Part shown: positions 8,504 through 16,872 of the stretch, piece by piece
How positions within the stretch are numbered: position 1 is the stretch's first letter
Layout of the letters: each line of letters opens with the position of its first letter
NCBI GenBank assembly: GCA_963803335.1
Contig: CAWDME010000020.1
Location: 1 to 64,000 of the forward strand
Reading direction: 5' to 3'
Origin: DASSUW01 sp963803335
GTDB taxonomy: Bacteria > Actinomycetota > Thermoleophilia > Solirubrobacterales > Solirubrobacteraceae
DNA: 64,000 nt
Program-made: the position numbers and the translations under genes
The notes under the pieces: model-generated
Database searches by the model: none
Told to the model about the DNA's origin: nothing
What the model saw: the letters and a program-made list of their open reading frames with translations, nothing else

Positions 8504-9229
8504 TCACGGCATCAGGCCGGCGAGCACCTGCTCGGTGCCCTTGAGGTGCTCGCGCACGACTTGCGCCGCCGCCCAGCTGTCGCGCCGCTCGAGCGCCGCC
8601 ACCAGCGCCGCGTGCTGGTCATTCGAGCGCGCGAGCACGGGCGCCGGGTGGGCGATGTGGGCGATCAGCTCGCTCATCTTGCCCTGGACCTCGGTCATCG
8701 CCGCCACCAGCCGCGCCGAATGCGACGCCTCCGCGATGCCCAGGTGGAAGAACACGTCGGCGCGCCGGTAGCCGGAGAAGTCCGTCGTGGCGCGCATTGT
8801 CTCGATCTGCGCGTGCAGCGGGCCGAGGTCCTCGGGCCGGGCGCGCTCGGCGGCGAGCACGGCCGCGCCGACCTCCACAGCGATCCGGTAGTCGAGCAGC
8901 TCGCGCCAGTGCCCGTCGCCGAGCTCGACGCGGCTGCTCTCGGCGAGCGGCGGCGCCTTGGACACGAACGTCCCGCCGCCGCGGCCTCGCTGCGCCACCA
9001 GATGGCCGCTTTCGGTGAGCGACATCAGCGCCTGGCGCAGCGTCGAGCGGGCGATGCCGAGCTGATCGGCGAGATCGCGCTCGGGCGGCAGGCGGTCGCC
9101 CGGGCCGAGCAGGCCGAGGCGGATCGCGGTGCCCAGGCGCTCGACGGTTTCTTCGAGCGTTGTCGCGGTCTGAACGGGCTCGAAGACCGCCGCGACAGCA
9201 GGAGAGGGGGCCTGCATACCTTGTAACAT
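8504..9229 (-). CDS. GntR-family regulator, FadR/FCD subfamily
   Basis: A 241-residue regulator. A winged-helix DNA-binding domain fills residues 20-95 (GDRLPPERDLADQLGIARSTLRQALMSL). The C-terminal FCD ligand domain keeps metal-site residues in DVFFHLGIAEAS, NDQHAAL and REHL. FCD domains usually sense organic acids. It heads the gamma-glutamyl amine operon and probably represses it. A dyad of TGTNACA half-sites at 9222-9238 covers its ATG. A second in-frame ATG at 9217 is an alternative start that would leave the dyad entirely upstream. Confidence 0.85.
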   Translation of the reverse strand: MLQGMQAPSPAVAAVFEPVQTATTLEETVERLGTAIRLGLLGPGDRLPPERDLADQLGIARSTLRQALMSLTESGHLVAQRGRGGGTFVSKAPPLAESSRVELGDGHWRELLDYRIAVEVGAAVLAAERARPEDLGPLHAQIETMRATTDFSGYRRADVFFHLGIAEASHSARLVAAMTEVQGKMSELIAHIAHPAPVLARSNDQHAALVAALERRDSWAAAQVVREHLKGTEQVLAGLMP

Positions 9230-9238
9230 GGTGTCACA
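9222..9238. promoter_or_regulatory. Candidate GntR operator, TGTNACA-N3-TGTNACA
   Basis: The sequence TGTAACATGGTGTCACA is an imperfect 17-base palindrome with two TGTNACA half-sites and a 3-base centre. It covers the gntR start (9229) and abuts the ATG of the divergent gene at 9238, so a bound dimer would control both genes. Confidence 0.5.
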
Positions 9239-9612
9239 TGTCGACCGCGGACACCAAGGTGCTGATCGAGGAGGGAATAGCCCACTTCCAGAAGGAAGTT
9301 CCGGCCCTTCAGAAGCTCAAGCTCGTGATGGAGCTCGAGCTGCGCGGCCGCGGCGACATCCAGCTCTTCCGCGTCGAGGTTCCCGGCCCGAAGATCACCA
9401 AGGACATCGCGTCGGACGCCAAGGTCCGCCTCTCAGTGCCGCGCTCGCACTTCAACGAGCTCGCGCGCGAGGGGACGATCCGGCACTGGCGCGAGGCGTT
9501 CGAGTCCGGCACCGTGAAGGCGACCGGACCGCCGGAGATCCTGCGGCTGATCGCCAACGTGGTCGAGAAGCAGGAAGAGCGCACCCGCAGCCGGAAGCTG
9601 CGGGCGCGCTGA
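9238..9612 (+). CDS. Small protein resembling an SCP2-like lipid-binding domain
   Basis: A 124-residue soluble protein starting MSTADTKVLIEEGIAHFQKE. After an N-terminal helix come a run of strands (LKLVMELELRGRGDIQLFRVEV), a segment ending in ARLSVPRSHFNE-like residues, and a GTIRHWREAFESGTVKATGPPEILRLI segment in two parts. This layout recalls the SCP2 sterol-carrier fold. The tail is basic (TRSRKLRAR). I am not sure of the family. It diverges from the GntR gene with only a dyad between them, so it is probably under the same regulator; a link to amine metabolism is otherwise not evident. Confidence 0.55.
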   Translation: MSTADTKVLIEEGIAHFQKEVPALQKLKLVMELELRGRGDIQLFRVEVPGPKITKDIASDAKVRLSVPRSHFNELAREGTIRHWREAFESGTVKATGPPEILRLIANVVEKQEERTRSRKLRAR

Positions 9613-9622
9613 GCCCTGCGTC

Positions 9623-10246
9623 CTACCGCATCCGCTGCGGATCGACGTAGACGTCGTCGATCTGCCAGCTGCCGAGCAGCGGGGTGAACTGGAACGCCAC
9701 CGGCGTCCGGTCGTTCGGGAGCAGCGGGAGCAGGTTGGCGACGATCAGCATCTTCGGTGTCGCCTTCCACTGCCCGTTCGCGAGCACGACGCCCACCGGT
9801 ACCGGAACGACCAGTCCGAGCGACGTCTTGACGTAAACCGACACGGCGAGCGTCGTCAGCAGCCCGCTGTTCTTCTTCGCGAAGAAGCGCAGCGTCGGCT
9901 CGTGGATGCCCACGCACGACGTCGGCGTGATCACGCTGCTGCCGGCGGGGAGCACGAGCGACTTGCTCTGGCTCGAGCCGCCGACCTTCCACGGTTCGTT
10001 GCCGGACACGACCTTGGCGCCGCCGAGGAGCGTCCAGCCCGAGAGCGAGCCCTCGAACGAGCCGCCGTGGACCTGCTTGTACTGCGCGTTGTCCCCGAAA
10101 CCGGCGAACGGCTGGGACAGCGACTCATCGCCGCAGTCCGTGGCCGAGGCCGTGAGGATGCCCGCATTCGCGGGCGCGGCGATGGCGCCTGTCATCGCCA
10201 CCGCCGTGATCGCCGCGAGTGTCACGCGGCGCATGAATCCGTTCAT
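9623..10246 (-). CDS. Exported protein of unknown function
   Basis: A 207-residue protein with a clear signal peptide: basic MNGFMRRV, a hydrophobic core, and a probable cleavage after APANA. The mature part carries a GGSFEGSLSGWTLLGGA segment and ends in WQIDDVYVDPQRMR. That end resembles jelly-roll, carbohydrate-binding-like domains of secreted actinobacterial proteins. I chose the ATG at 10246 because it starts at the signal peptide; GGAGGG lies about 10 bases upstream. Function unknown; likely extracellular or wall-bound. Confidence 0.7.
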   Translation of the reverse strand: MNGFMRRVTLAAITAVAMTGAIAAPANAGILTASATDCGDESLSQPFAGFGDNAQYKQVHGGSFEGSLSGWTLLGGAKVVSGNEPWKVGGSSQSKSLVLPAGSSVITPTSCVGIHEPTLRFFAKKNSGLLTTLAVSVYVKTSLGLVVPVPVGVVLANGQWKATPKMLIVANLLPLLPNDRTPVAFQFTPLLGSWQIDDVYVDPQRMR

Positions 10247-10283
10247 CGAGAAGGTGCCCTCCATTGGCTTGCCTACTCCTAAA

Positions 10284-10305
10284 GTCGGCACGTCGCGGAG
10301 CCGAC
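10284..10305. repeat. Inverted repeat GTCGGC/GCCGAC
   Basis: GTCGGC at 10284-10289 pairs with GCCGAC at 10300-10305 across a 10-base loop. It lies between the divergent exported-protein gene and the HD-GYP gene. It could be an operator or a 5'-leader hairpin; there is no further evidence. Confidence 0.35.
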
Positions 10306-10344
10306 ACGATCAAACAGGCGTTGAGTTTTCTCGCCTCCGATCGG

Positions 10345-11736
10345 ATGTCCGGTACCTCACCCCCAATGGACGCCGCTACAGAGCGGCGCATCGAAGAGTC
10401 TCTGGAACGCCGCCAGCGCCCGCTGTCGCGGCGCGAGCTCCTGTTCGTGCTGCCGTTTGCGCTGTCGTTCGCGATCGCAGCGGTGGGGCTGGCCGTGCTC
10501 GGCGATCCCGCGCGCGGGCTGTCCGTGCCCGTGCTGGTCGCCTTCATCATCGCCTACCTCGTCGCCGAGCGGATCGAGTTCTCGACCGGCGCCGGCTACG
10601 CCGTGCCGACGCAGCTCGTGCTCGTCCCGATGCTCCTGCTCCTGCCGACGCCGCTCGTCCCGCTGATCGTCGGCGGCGTCATGGTCGCGTCGGATCTGCG
10701 CGGCGGCGTCGTGCCGGCGCGCAGCCTGCTGGCGCTGGGCGACGCCTGGTTCGCGCTCGTCCCGGCGCTCGTGCTCGTCGCCACCGGCGCCCAGGTTCCG
10801 GATCTCGCCTACTGGCCGCAGTACCTCGCCGCGCTGGCCGCGCAGCTGCTCGTTAACGTCGGCGGCTTCGGCGCACGCGCGTGGCTCGGCGCGATGGACA
10901 TGTCGCTGCCGGAGCTCGTGCGCGAGATGCGGCTCGCGCAGCGCGTCGACGTGCTGCTCGCCCCGATCGGGCTCCTCGCGGCGGTCGCCGCGGCCGGCCG
11001 GCCGGTCGCCGCGCTGCTGGTCCTCGCGCTGATCCCGCTGCTGCGTGGCTTCGAGAGCGAGCGGGAGGCCCGGATCGAGCACAGCCTCGAGCTCGGGCGC
11101 GCCTACCGCGGAACCGCGCTGCTGCTGCGGGATCTGCTCGAGGAGGATGACGAGTACACCGGCCACCACACCGAGGACGTCGTCGAGCTCACCGTGGCCG
11201 TCGCGCAGGAGATGGGGGTCGACGAGGACACGCTGCGCGAGGCCGAGATGGGCGCGCTGCTGCACGACATCGGCAAGATCGCCGTGCCCGACGAGATCAT
11301 CAACAAGCCGGGCCCGCTCAACGACGAGGAGTGGGCGATCATGAAGACCCACACCGTCGAGGGTGAGCGGATGCTCCAGCAGGTCGGCGGCCTCCTCTCC
11401 AGCGTCGGCATCGTCGTCCGCGCCTCGCACGAGCGCTGGGACGGCGGCGGCTACCCCGACGGGCTGGCCGGCGAGGCGATCCCGGTCGCCGCCCGCATCA
11501 TCTCCGCCTGCGATGCCTTCAATGCGATGACGACCGACCGTTCGTACCGCAAGGCGCTGCCGATCGAGGTCGCGATCGCCGAGCTGCACGCCAACTCCGG
11601 CACGCAGTTCGCCCCGGACGTGGTCGAAGCGCTCGTCGCCGTCGCCACCCATGACCTGCCGGACTGGCAGCTCGGCCTCGCCGAGCCGCACGTCTCACGT
11701 ATCGAAGCCCAGCCCCAGCCGGTCAAGCAGCCGTAG
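10345..11736 (+). CDS. Membrane-anchored HD-GYP domain protein (c-di-GMP phosphodiesterase)
   Basis: A 463-residue protein. The first half is a membrane module of about six helices (LLFVLPFALSFAIAAVGLAV and following). The second half is an HD-GYP domain with His307-Asp308 in LLHDIGKIAVPDEI, a later HERWDGGG, and the GYP triplet at 369-371. Family enzymes hydrolyse c-di-GMP to pGpG or GMP in the cytosol. The N-terminal helices would be the sensor. The start could also be the ATG at 10366. Its 3' end overlaps the convergent oxidoreductase by 42 bases. Confidence 0.85.
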   Translation: MSGTSPPMDAATERRIEESLERRQRPLSRRELLFVLPFALSFAIAAVGLAVLGDPARGLSVPVLVAFIIAYLVAERIEFSTGAGYAVPTQLVLVPMLLLLPTPLVPLIVGGVMVASDLRGGVVPARSLLALGDAWFALVPALVLVATGAQVPDLAYWPQYLAALAAQLLVNVGGFGARAWLGAMDMSLPELVREMRLAQRVDVLLAPIGLLAAVAAAGRPVAALLVLALIPLLRGFESEREARIEHSLELGRAYRGTALLLRDLLEEDDEYTGHHTEDVVELTVAVAQEMGVDEDTLREAEMGALLHDIGKIAVPDEIINKPGPLNDEEWAIMKTHTVEGERMLQQVGGLLSSVGIVVRASHERWDGGGYPDGLAGEAIPVAARIISACDAFNAMTTDRSYRKALPIEVAIAELHANSGTQFAPDVVEALVAVATHDLPDWQLGLAEPHVSRIEAQPQPVKQP

Positions 11737-13056
11737 CCACGGGCCGCGGCGGCCGCCGCGCTCGTCCGCGTGGGCGAGCGCGTGCCGCGTCGCCTGGATC
11801 ACCGCCCAGCGTGCCGGCTCAGGCGGGAACGGCAGCGGCCGGCTGCGGACGAGCTCGAGCCGCGTGCGCTCGGTGTCGGCGCCGTCGAGCAGGTCGAGCG
11901 CGGTGCGGGCGCCGAAGCGCGTCGCCGCCACGCCGAGGCCGGTGTAGCCGACGGCGTAGACCGCGGTTCCGCCGAGCGCGCGGCCGAACGTCACGCAGAA
12001 GCGACTGCAGGTGTCGATCGGGCCGCCCCAGGCGTGGGTGACGGCGATGCCCTCGAGCGCCGGGAACGTCGCCAGCAGATGCTCGTACAGCAGCGCAAAG
12101 CTTTCCGGCCGGCTGTCGAGCTCCGGGCCGACGCGGTTGCCGAAGTGGTAGATCGCGTCGTAGCCGCCGAACAGCACGCGCCCGTCCGGCGTGAGCCGGT
12201 AGTAGTGGAACTGGTTGCCGCGGTCGGCGATCCCCTGCCGCTCCTCCCAGCCGATCGCGCGGCGCTGCTCGGCGCTCAGCGGCTCGGTCACGATCGCGTA
12301 GTCGTAGACCGGCGCCACGAGCCGCCGGATCGAGCGCGCGAGCGGCTTGTAGGCGCCGGTGGCAAGCAGGATCCGCGGTGCGCGGACCGTCCCGCCGGGC
12401 GTCGTGAGCTGCGCCGGCCCGGCGCTCACCACGCGTGTGCGCTCGTGGATCCGCACGCCCAGCGCGGCCGCTGCGCGGCGCAGTCCGAGCGCCAGCGCCC
12501 CCGGGTCCACGAGCCCGACCGCGGTGCGCTGGAGCACGGCGCCGAGGTAGGTCGGGGAGTCGGCGAGCGCGCGCACCGCGTCGCGGTCGAGCGCCTCGGC
12601 GTCGTGGCCGTAGCGGCGCAGCAGCGCCACTTCGGCCTCGAGGTCGGCGAGCTCGTGCGGCTGGGTAGCGACCGACAGCAGGCCGTTCTCCTCCCACGCC
12701 GCGTCGATCCCCAGCGCGGCGAGGTCGGCCTTGAGCTCGGCGAAGTTGGCGCGGCCGAGCGCCTCGAGCGCGTCGAGCTCGCGCGCGAAGCGGCCGGCGC
12801 CGTTCGGCAGTCCGTGGGTGAGCGAGGCGTCGACGAAGCCGCCGTTGCGCCCGCTCGCGCCCCAGCCGGCCGTCTCCGCCTCGAGCAGCACGACCTCGTG
12901 GTCCGGGCGCTCGCGCTTGGCGAGCACGGCGGCCCACAGGCCGGTGAAGCCGCCGCCGACGATGGCCAGGTCGGCCGCGACGTCGCCGTCCAGCGGCGGC
13001 GCCTCAGCGGGCCGCGGGCGGTCGAGCCAGAACGGCACGGGAGAGGCGTCTCGCAT
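11695..13056 (-). CDS. FAD-dependent oxidoreductase, gamma-glutamylputrescine oxidase-like (PuuB/OrdL type)
   Basis: A 453-residue DAO-family flavoprotein. The N-terminal FAD loop is IVGGGFTGLW (residues 32-41), followed by LLEAETAGWGASGRNGGF, a motif typical of PuuB/OrdL-type amine oxidases. The later VYDYAIVTEPL and FGGYDAIYHFG segments also fit. PuuB oxidises gamma-glutamylputrescine to the aldehyde that PuuC then uses. This gene supplies the step missing from the cluster 3 kb away, though transcribed separately. The ATG at 13056 follows TACGCT by 9 bases. Glycine- or sarcosine-type oxidase activity remains possible. Confidence 0.75.
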   Translation of the reverse strand: MRDASPVPFWLDRPRPAEAPPLDGDVAADLAIVGGGFTGLWAAVLAKRERPDHEVVLLEAETAGWGASGRNGGFVDASLTHGLPNGAGRFARELDALEALGRANFAELKADLAALGIDAAWEENGLLSVATQPHELADLEAEVALLRRYGHDAEALDRDAVRALADSPTYLGAVLQRTAVGLVDPGALALGLRRAAAALGVRIHERTRVVSAGPAQLTTPGGTVRAPRILLATGAYKPLARSIRRLVAPVYDYAIVTEPLSAEQRRAIGWEERQGIADRGNQFHYYRLTPDGRVLFGGYDAIYHFGNRVGPELDSRPESFALLYEHLLATFPALEGIAVTHAWGGPIDTCSRFCVTFGRALGGTAVYAVGYTGLGVAATRFGARTALDLLDGADTERTRLELVRSRPLPFPPEPARWAVIQATRHALAHADERGGRRGPWLRLLDRLGLGFDT

Positions 13057-13065
13057 CGGGCGTGC

Positions 13066-13075
13066 AGCGTACGCT
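13066..13075. promoter_or_regulatory. Fused back-to-back -10 elements (AGCGTACGCT)
   Basis: AGCGTACGCT lies within a perfect 14-base palindrome (13064-13077). Each strand reads TACGCT, sharing the central TA. The plus hexamer ends 10 bases before the antiporter GTG (13086). The minus hexamer ends 9 bases before the oxidoreductase ATG (13056). This suggests one bidirectional promoter driving two leaderless mRNAs. Confidence 0.5.
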
Positions 13076-13085
13076 GCCGGGGGCC

Positions 13086-14282
13086 GTGTCCGATTTCGAA
13101 GCCGCATTGCTCGTCTTCGGCGGGCTGCTGATCGTCGGCGCGCTCGGCTCGGGCCTGGCGCACCGCAGCTTCCTGTCCATGACCGCCGTCTTCGTGGTGG
13201 CCGGCTTCGTGCTCGGAGCCGGCGGCTTCGACGTGCTCGACTTCAACGCCGAGTCGGCGTTCGTGGAGGACCTGGCGACCGTGGCACTGATCGTGATCCT
13301 GTTCCGCGACGGCCTCGAGGTCGAGGCCGAGATGCTCCAGACGGCGTGGCGGCTGCCGGTGCGCAAGCTCGCGCTGGGGATGCCGATCACCGGCGCGCTC
13401 GTCGCTCTCGCCGCGTACGTGCTGACCGACCTGACGTGGACGGAGTCGTTCCTGCTCGGCGCGCTGCTGTCGCCGACCGACCCGGTGCTGTCGTCGAGCG
13501 TCGTGACCAACCCGCGCGTGCCGCGGCTCATCCGCCACTCGCTCAACCTCGAGTCCGGGATGAACGACGGCCTGGCGCTGCCCGCCGTGCTCGCCTTCAG
13601 CGCCGCGCTGGTCACCAGCCAGAACGACTTCGTCTGGTACGAGTTCGTGTTCCAGGACGTCGGCCTCGGGCTCGTCTTCGGCGTCGTCCTGGGCTTCGTG
13701 GCGGCCTGGGCGCTGCCGCGCGGACGCGGCGTGCTCGGCGGCATCCCCGATCACCACAAGTCGCTGTACGTGCTCGGCGTCGCCTTCGCGACCTACGGCC
13801 TCACCGTCGCCGAGCCGAGCGGCAACGGGTTCATCGCGGTGTTCGTGTGCGCGATCACGCTCGGCATCCGGCGGTCGGATCTCGCGCACACGTTCGCGGA
13901 GCGGTCGCAGGATGTCGTCGAGATCGTGAAGCTCGGGATCTTCGTCGTGTTCGGCTCGCTGCTCACGCTCGACGGCCTGTTCGGAGACGGTTGGGCGGCG
14001 GTCGGCATCGTCGCCTTCACCCTGCTGCTGGCGCGGCCGATCGCGATCTGGATCTCGCTGGTCGGCGAGCGCGTCGACACCGCCACGAAGGCGTTCATGG
14101 CCTGGTTCGGCCCAAAGGGCGTGGCCACGGTGACGTTCTCGCTGCTCGTGCTCGGCCACGGCGTGGAGCAGGGCGAGCGCATCTTCAACATCGCCGCGCT
14201 GGCGGTGTTCTGCTCGATCATCGTGCACGGGCTCACCGACACGCCCGGCTCGGAGTGGATCGCGCGGCGATCCGAGGAGTGA
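13086..14282 (+). CDS. CPA1-family cation:proton antiporter
   Basis: A 398-residue polytopic membrane protein with about 12 helices. It carries the SPTDPVLSS motif, LESGMNDGLALP with its ion-site Asp, and GPKGVATVTFS near the end, all typical of NhaP/CPA1 exchangers. It would exchange Na+ or K+ for protons at the cytoplasmic membrane. There is no C-terminal RCK/TrkA domain. I chose the GTG at 13086 (VSDFEAALLVFGG) because it starts just before helix 1 and follows TACGCT by 10 bases. Its stop directly abuts the stop of the convergent hydrolase gene. Confidence 0.85.
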   Translation: MSDFEAALLVFGGLLIVGALGSGLAHRSFLSMTAVFVVAGFVLGAGGFDVLDFNAESAFVEDLATVALIVILFRDGLEVEAEMLQTAWRLPVRKLALGMPITGALVALAAYVLTDLTWTESFLLGALLSPTDPVLSSSVVTNPRVPRLIRHSLNLESGMNDGLALPAVLAFSAALVTSQNDFVWYEFVFQDVGLGLVFGVVLGFVAAWALPRGRGVLGGIPDHHKSLYVLGVAFATYGLTVAEPSGNGFIAVFVCAITLGIRRSDLAHTFAERSQDVVEIVKLGIFVVFGSLLTLDGLFGDGWAAVGIVAFTLLLARPIAIWISLVGERVDTATKAFMAWFGPKGVATVTFSLLVLGHGVEQGERIFNIAALAVFCSIIVHGLTDTPGSEWIARRSEE

Positions 14283-16667
14283 CTACTCGCCGCGGTGGGC
14301 CTTGGAGGCCCGCTTGTGGACCTTGACCGCGAAGCGCGACGGCTGCTCGCGCACGGTCGGGTTGTCGATGTCGCCGAGGCGGGCGATCAGCTTGATCCAC
14401 TGCTCGGGCTTGAGCACGGCGTTGATCTGGCGCGCGGCCTGGCGGTTCTCGCCGTAGAGCGGGCGCCAGCCGACGTGGATGTGGTCGTCGTGATCGCTCA
14501 GCGCGAGCGTGTTGTCGGCGCCCGCGAAGGTCATCAGGGAGATGATCTGGTGCGGCTTCATCGCGCCCTGGAGCTTGAGCAGCGCCTGGATCGTCACGTC
14601 CGTGATCGAGCCGGGGCCCTGCGTCGACGGCCGGATGATGATGCCGTTGATCGCGCCGATGTCCATCGCCGTGCCGGTCGAGTGCTCGGACACGTTGCCG
14701 GAGCTCGTCAGGTAGCTGTGGCCGCACTTGAGGGCGGTGATCGTCGGCTTGAGCCCCGAGCTGGCGAGGTAGAGCATGGTCGCCAGCACGCGGCGGTCGA
14801 TCTGGCCCGAGCGGATGTCGGCGATGCCGCAGCCGTAGACCTGGATGCGCGCGTCGTGCAGGACGCGCTGGATCAGCTGCTCCTTGCTGAGCAGCAGGAG
14901 CTGGCCGACCGACGGGTTCTCGGCGTCCTCGCCGAAGAACGGGTTCTTGCCCTTGGTGCGGTAGATCGCGGTCGACTCGAGCAGCTTCCAGCCGTCGAGG
15001 ATCGGCTTCGGGTCGATCCGCGGGGCGCCCTGGCCCGCGGGGCGGATCTCGAAGGTCAGGTGCGGAGCCTCGGTCTCAGTGTTCTTGCCGAGGCGGCCGA
15101 GGATCGTGCCGCCGATGACGCGGACGCCCTTCTTCAGCGGCTTCTGGACGAAGTCGCGGGCCTTGAAGCCGAGCGGCGCGGCCTGGGTGAGCTCGTCGGC
15201 GGTGACCGGAGTCTCGAGCTGCACCGCGCCGCCGGCGGCGCGCGCGGCGGGCCGCTCCGGGTGCGCGAACAGGCGCTCCTTGGTCGGCGCGGTCGCCTCG
15301 GTGGCGGCGGGCTCGGTGGTATCGGCGTTCTTGACCGGCGCGGCCTGCGATTCGCTCTCGTGGCCGCGGCGGTTGTGGCGCGAGCGGTCCTTCGGAGCCG
15401 GGTAGGTCTTGGAGACCTCGCCGAGGTGGCCGTAGGTGTACGTGTTGCCGTACACGTCCTGCAGCATCACGAAGTGGCCGAGGCGCTTGTTGTGGCCGAT
15501 CTTGACCACCTTGCCGTCGTTGGCGGCGATGATCGGCGCCCCGTCGCGGGAGAAGATGTCGATGCCGCGGCGCGCGCTGTCGGACTCCACGACCATCGCG
15601 GCGTTGCCGGTCTTGACCTTGTTGCCCTTCTTCTTGAGCTGGCCGGCGTAGGTGGCCTTGGCGTAGACCGGGAAGCGGCCCTGCGTGAGGCCCGTGAGCG
15701 AGCCGACGAGGTCGCTCGGCAGGCCGCCGATGACCTGGGCGCGCATCAGCACCGAGTCGACGTACCAGTCGGCGTGGTTGTAGGCGAAGACGGCGCGGCG
15801 GATGTCGGTGTCGCCGCCCGCGGCGCGCAGGTAGCGCGCGGCCGCGAAGATGGCGTCGACCGGGTTGAAGGGGTCCTTGACGCCGTCGCCGTTGGCGTCG
15901 ACGCCGTACATCGCCCAGGTGCCGGGCATGAACTGCATCCAGCCCAGGGCGCCGGCCGAGGAGATGTTCAGGTTACGGCCGTAGTCGGTCTCGATCTCGT
16001 TGATCCCAGCCAGGACCTCCCAGCGAATGCCGTACTGCATGCCGGCGGCCTGGTAGATCGGGAGCAGGAAGGGCGGGATCCGGAACTTGTCGATGAAGAA
16101 GTTCGGCACGCCGACCCGGGCGGCGCCGGGGGTGGCCAGCGAGAAGCTCGGGTTGGTCGGTGCCGGCGACCCATCATTCTGGGTCAGGACCGGAGCGTGG
16201 ACGACCGGGGCAGGATTGTGCGCTTCCTCACGAGCTGCCTCGCACTCTCTAGCTGAAGTTGAGAGTGAGCCTGTGACGACATGATCGCCGCACTTGACGA
16301 TCGTGCCGGCGCCCGAGTGCGAGTTGCCTTTGCGCTGCTTCTTCTTGGCGTCCGGCGTTGCGGTGGCCGTCGGAGTGGCCGTGGCGGTCGGGTCGGCGGT
16401 CGCGGTGGCCGTGGGCGTGGCGATCGTCGTGCTCGTGGGCGTGGGCGTGGGCGTGGGCGTGTCGGTCGGCGTGGCGGACGGCGTGCTCGTGGGCGTCTGC
16501 GCGGGATCGCTCGAGGCCGTGGGGGCCGGCGAGGTGATCGGCTCGGCCGTGGCCTCAGCTGCCGTGGGCTCGGGCGAGGGGGCCTGCGCGGGCGCTGCCA
16601 CCCCGAGGGCGGCGGCGAACATGGCGGCCACAGCCGCGCCGGTGGCGAGGATGCGGCGCGCGCTCAC
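14283..16667 (-). CDS. Secreted multidomain murein hydrolase: GH23 transglycosylase + degenerate M23 + M15-like peptidase
   Basis: A 794-residue protein. A signal peptide ends near residue 29 (AAPAQA). A long Pro/Thr/Ala-rich linker follows (to about 105). A lytic transglycosylase domain (about 190-320) has NEIETDYG (Glu224/226) and GALGWMQFMPGTW. A LytM/M23-like domain (about 358-545) keeps Asp370, His414 and His536, but the two other zinc histidines are Arg366 and Thr538, so it is probably inactive. A VanY/M15-like domain (about 590-740) has EHSTGTAMD (His662, Asp669) and DHDDHIHVGW (Asp728, His731). It would cut both glycan and peptide in the wall. The start may instead be a GTG at 16697. 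Confidence 0.8.
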   Translation of the reverse strand: MSARRILATGAAVAAMFAAALGVAAPAQAPSPEPTAAEATAEPITSPAPTASSDPAQTPTSTPSATPTDTPTPTPTPTSTTIATPTATATADPTATATPTATATPDAKKKQRKGNSHSGAGTIVKCGDHVVTGSLSTSARECEAAREEAHNPAPVVHAPVLTQNDGSPAPTNPSFSLATPGAARVGVPNFFIDKFRIPPFLLPIYQAAGMQYGIRWEVLAGINEIETDYGRNLNISSAGALGWMQFMPGTWAMYGVDANGDGVKDPFNPVDAIFAAARYLRAAGGDTDIRRAVFAYNHADWYVDSVLMRAQVIGGLPSDLVGSLTGLTQGRFPVYAKATYAGQLKKKGNKVKTGNAAMVVESDSARRGIDIFSRDGAPIIAANDGKVVKIGHNKRLGHFVMLQDVYGNTYTYGHLGEVSKTYPAPKDRSRHNRRGHESESQAAPVKNADTTEPAATEATAPTKERLFAHPERPAARAAGGAVQLETPVTADELTQAAPLGFKARDFVQKPLKKGVRVIGGTILGRLGKNTETEAPHLTFEIRPAGQGAPRIDPKPILDGWKLLESTAIYRTKGKNPFFGEDAENPSVGQLLLLSKEQLIQRVLHDARIQVYGCGIADIRSGQIDRRVLATMLYLASSGLKPTITALKCGHSYLTSSGNVSEHSTGTAMDIGAINGIIIRPSTQGPGSITDVTIQALLKLQGAMKPHQIISLMTFAGADNTLALSDHDDHIHVGWRPLYGENRQAARQINAVLKPEQWIKLIARLGDIDNPTVREQPSRFAVKVHKRASKAHRGE

Positions 16668-16872
16668 GCGCGGGAAGATGGAGAAGATCGCCGTCACAAG
16701 CAGAAGACAGGGAGGTGCCCGACCCTCAAATCGTCGGCACCGGAGGGGTCCGTCTTGAGCTTGGGGCGTAGGGTCGCGGCCCCACTTGCCCAACCTAAGC
16801 CTCAAGTCGACCTTTAGATAACGATCAGAACGGAACGGACGTGGGGTATGACATGCCAGGATCCCTGCGTCC

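Noticed and set aside
16380..16500. Tandem repeat of GTGGGCGTG-type units
   Set aside because: It is the coding sequence of the Pro/Thr-rich linker of the murein hydrolase on the other strand, not an independent repeat element.
16668..16872. A possible ydaO-type (c-di-AMP) riboswitch ahead of the murein hydrolase gene
   Set aside because: Such leaders are common before actinobacterial wall hydrolases, so I looked for the conserved blocks. None is present in the minus-strand leader.
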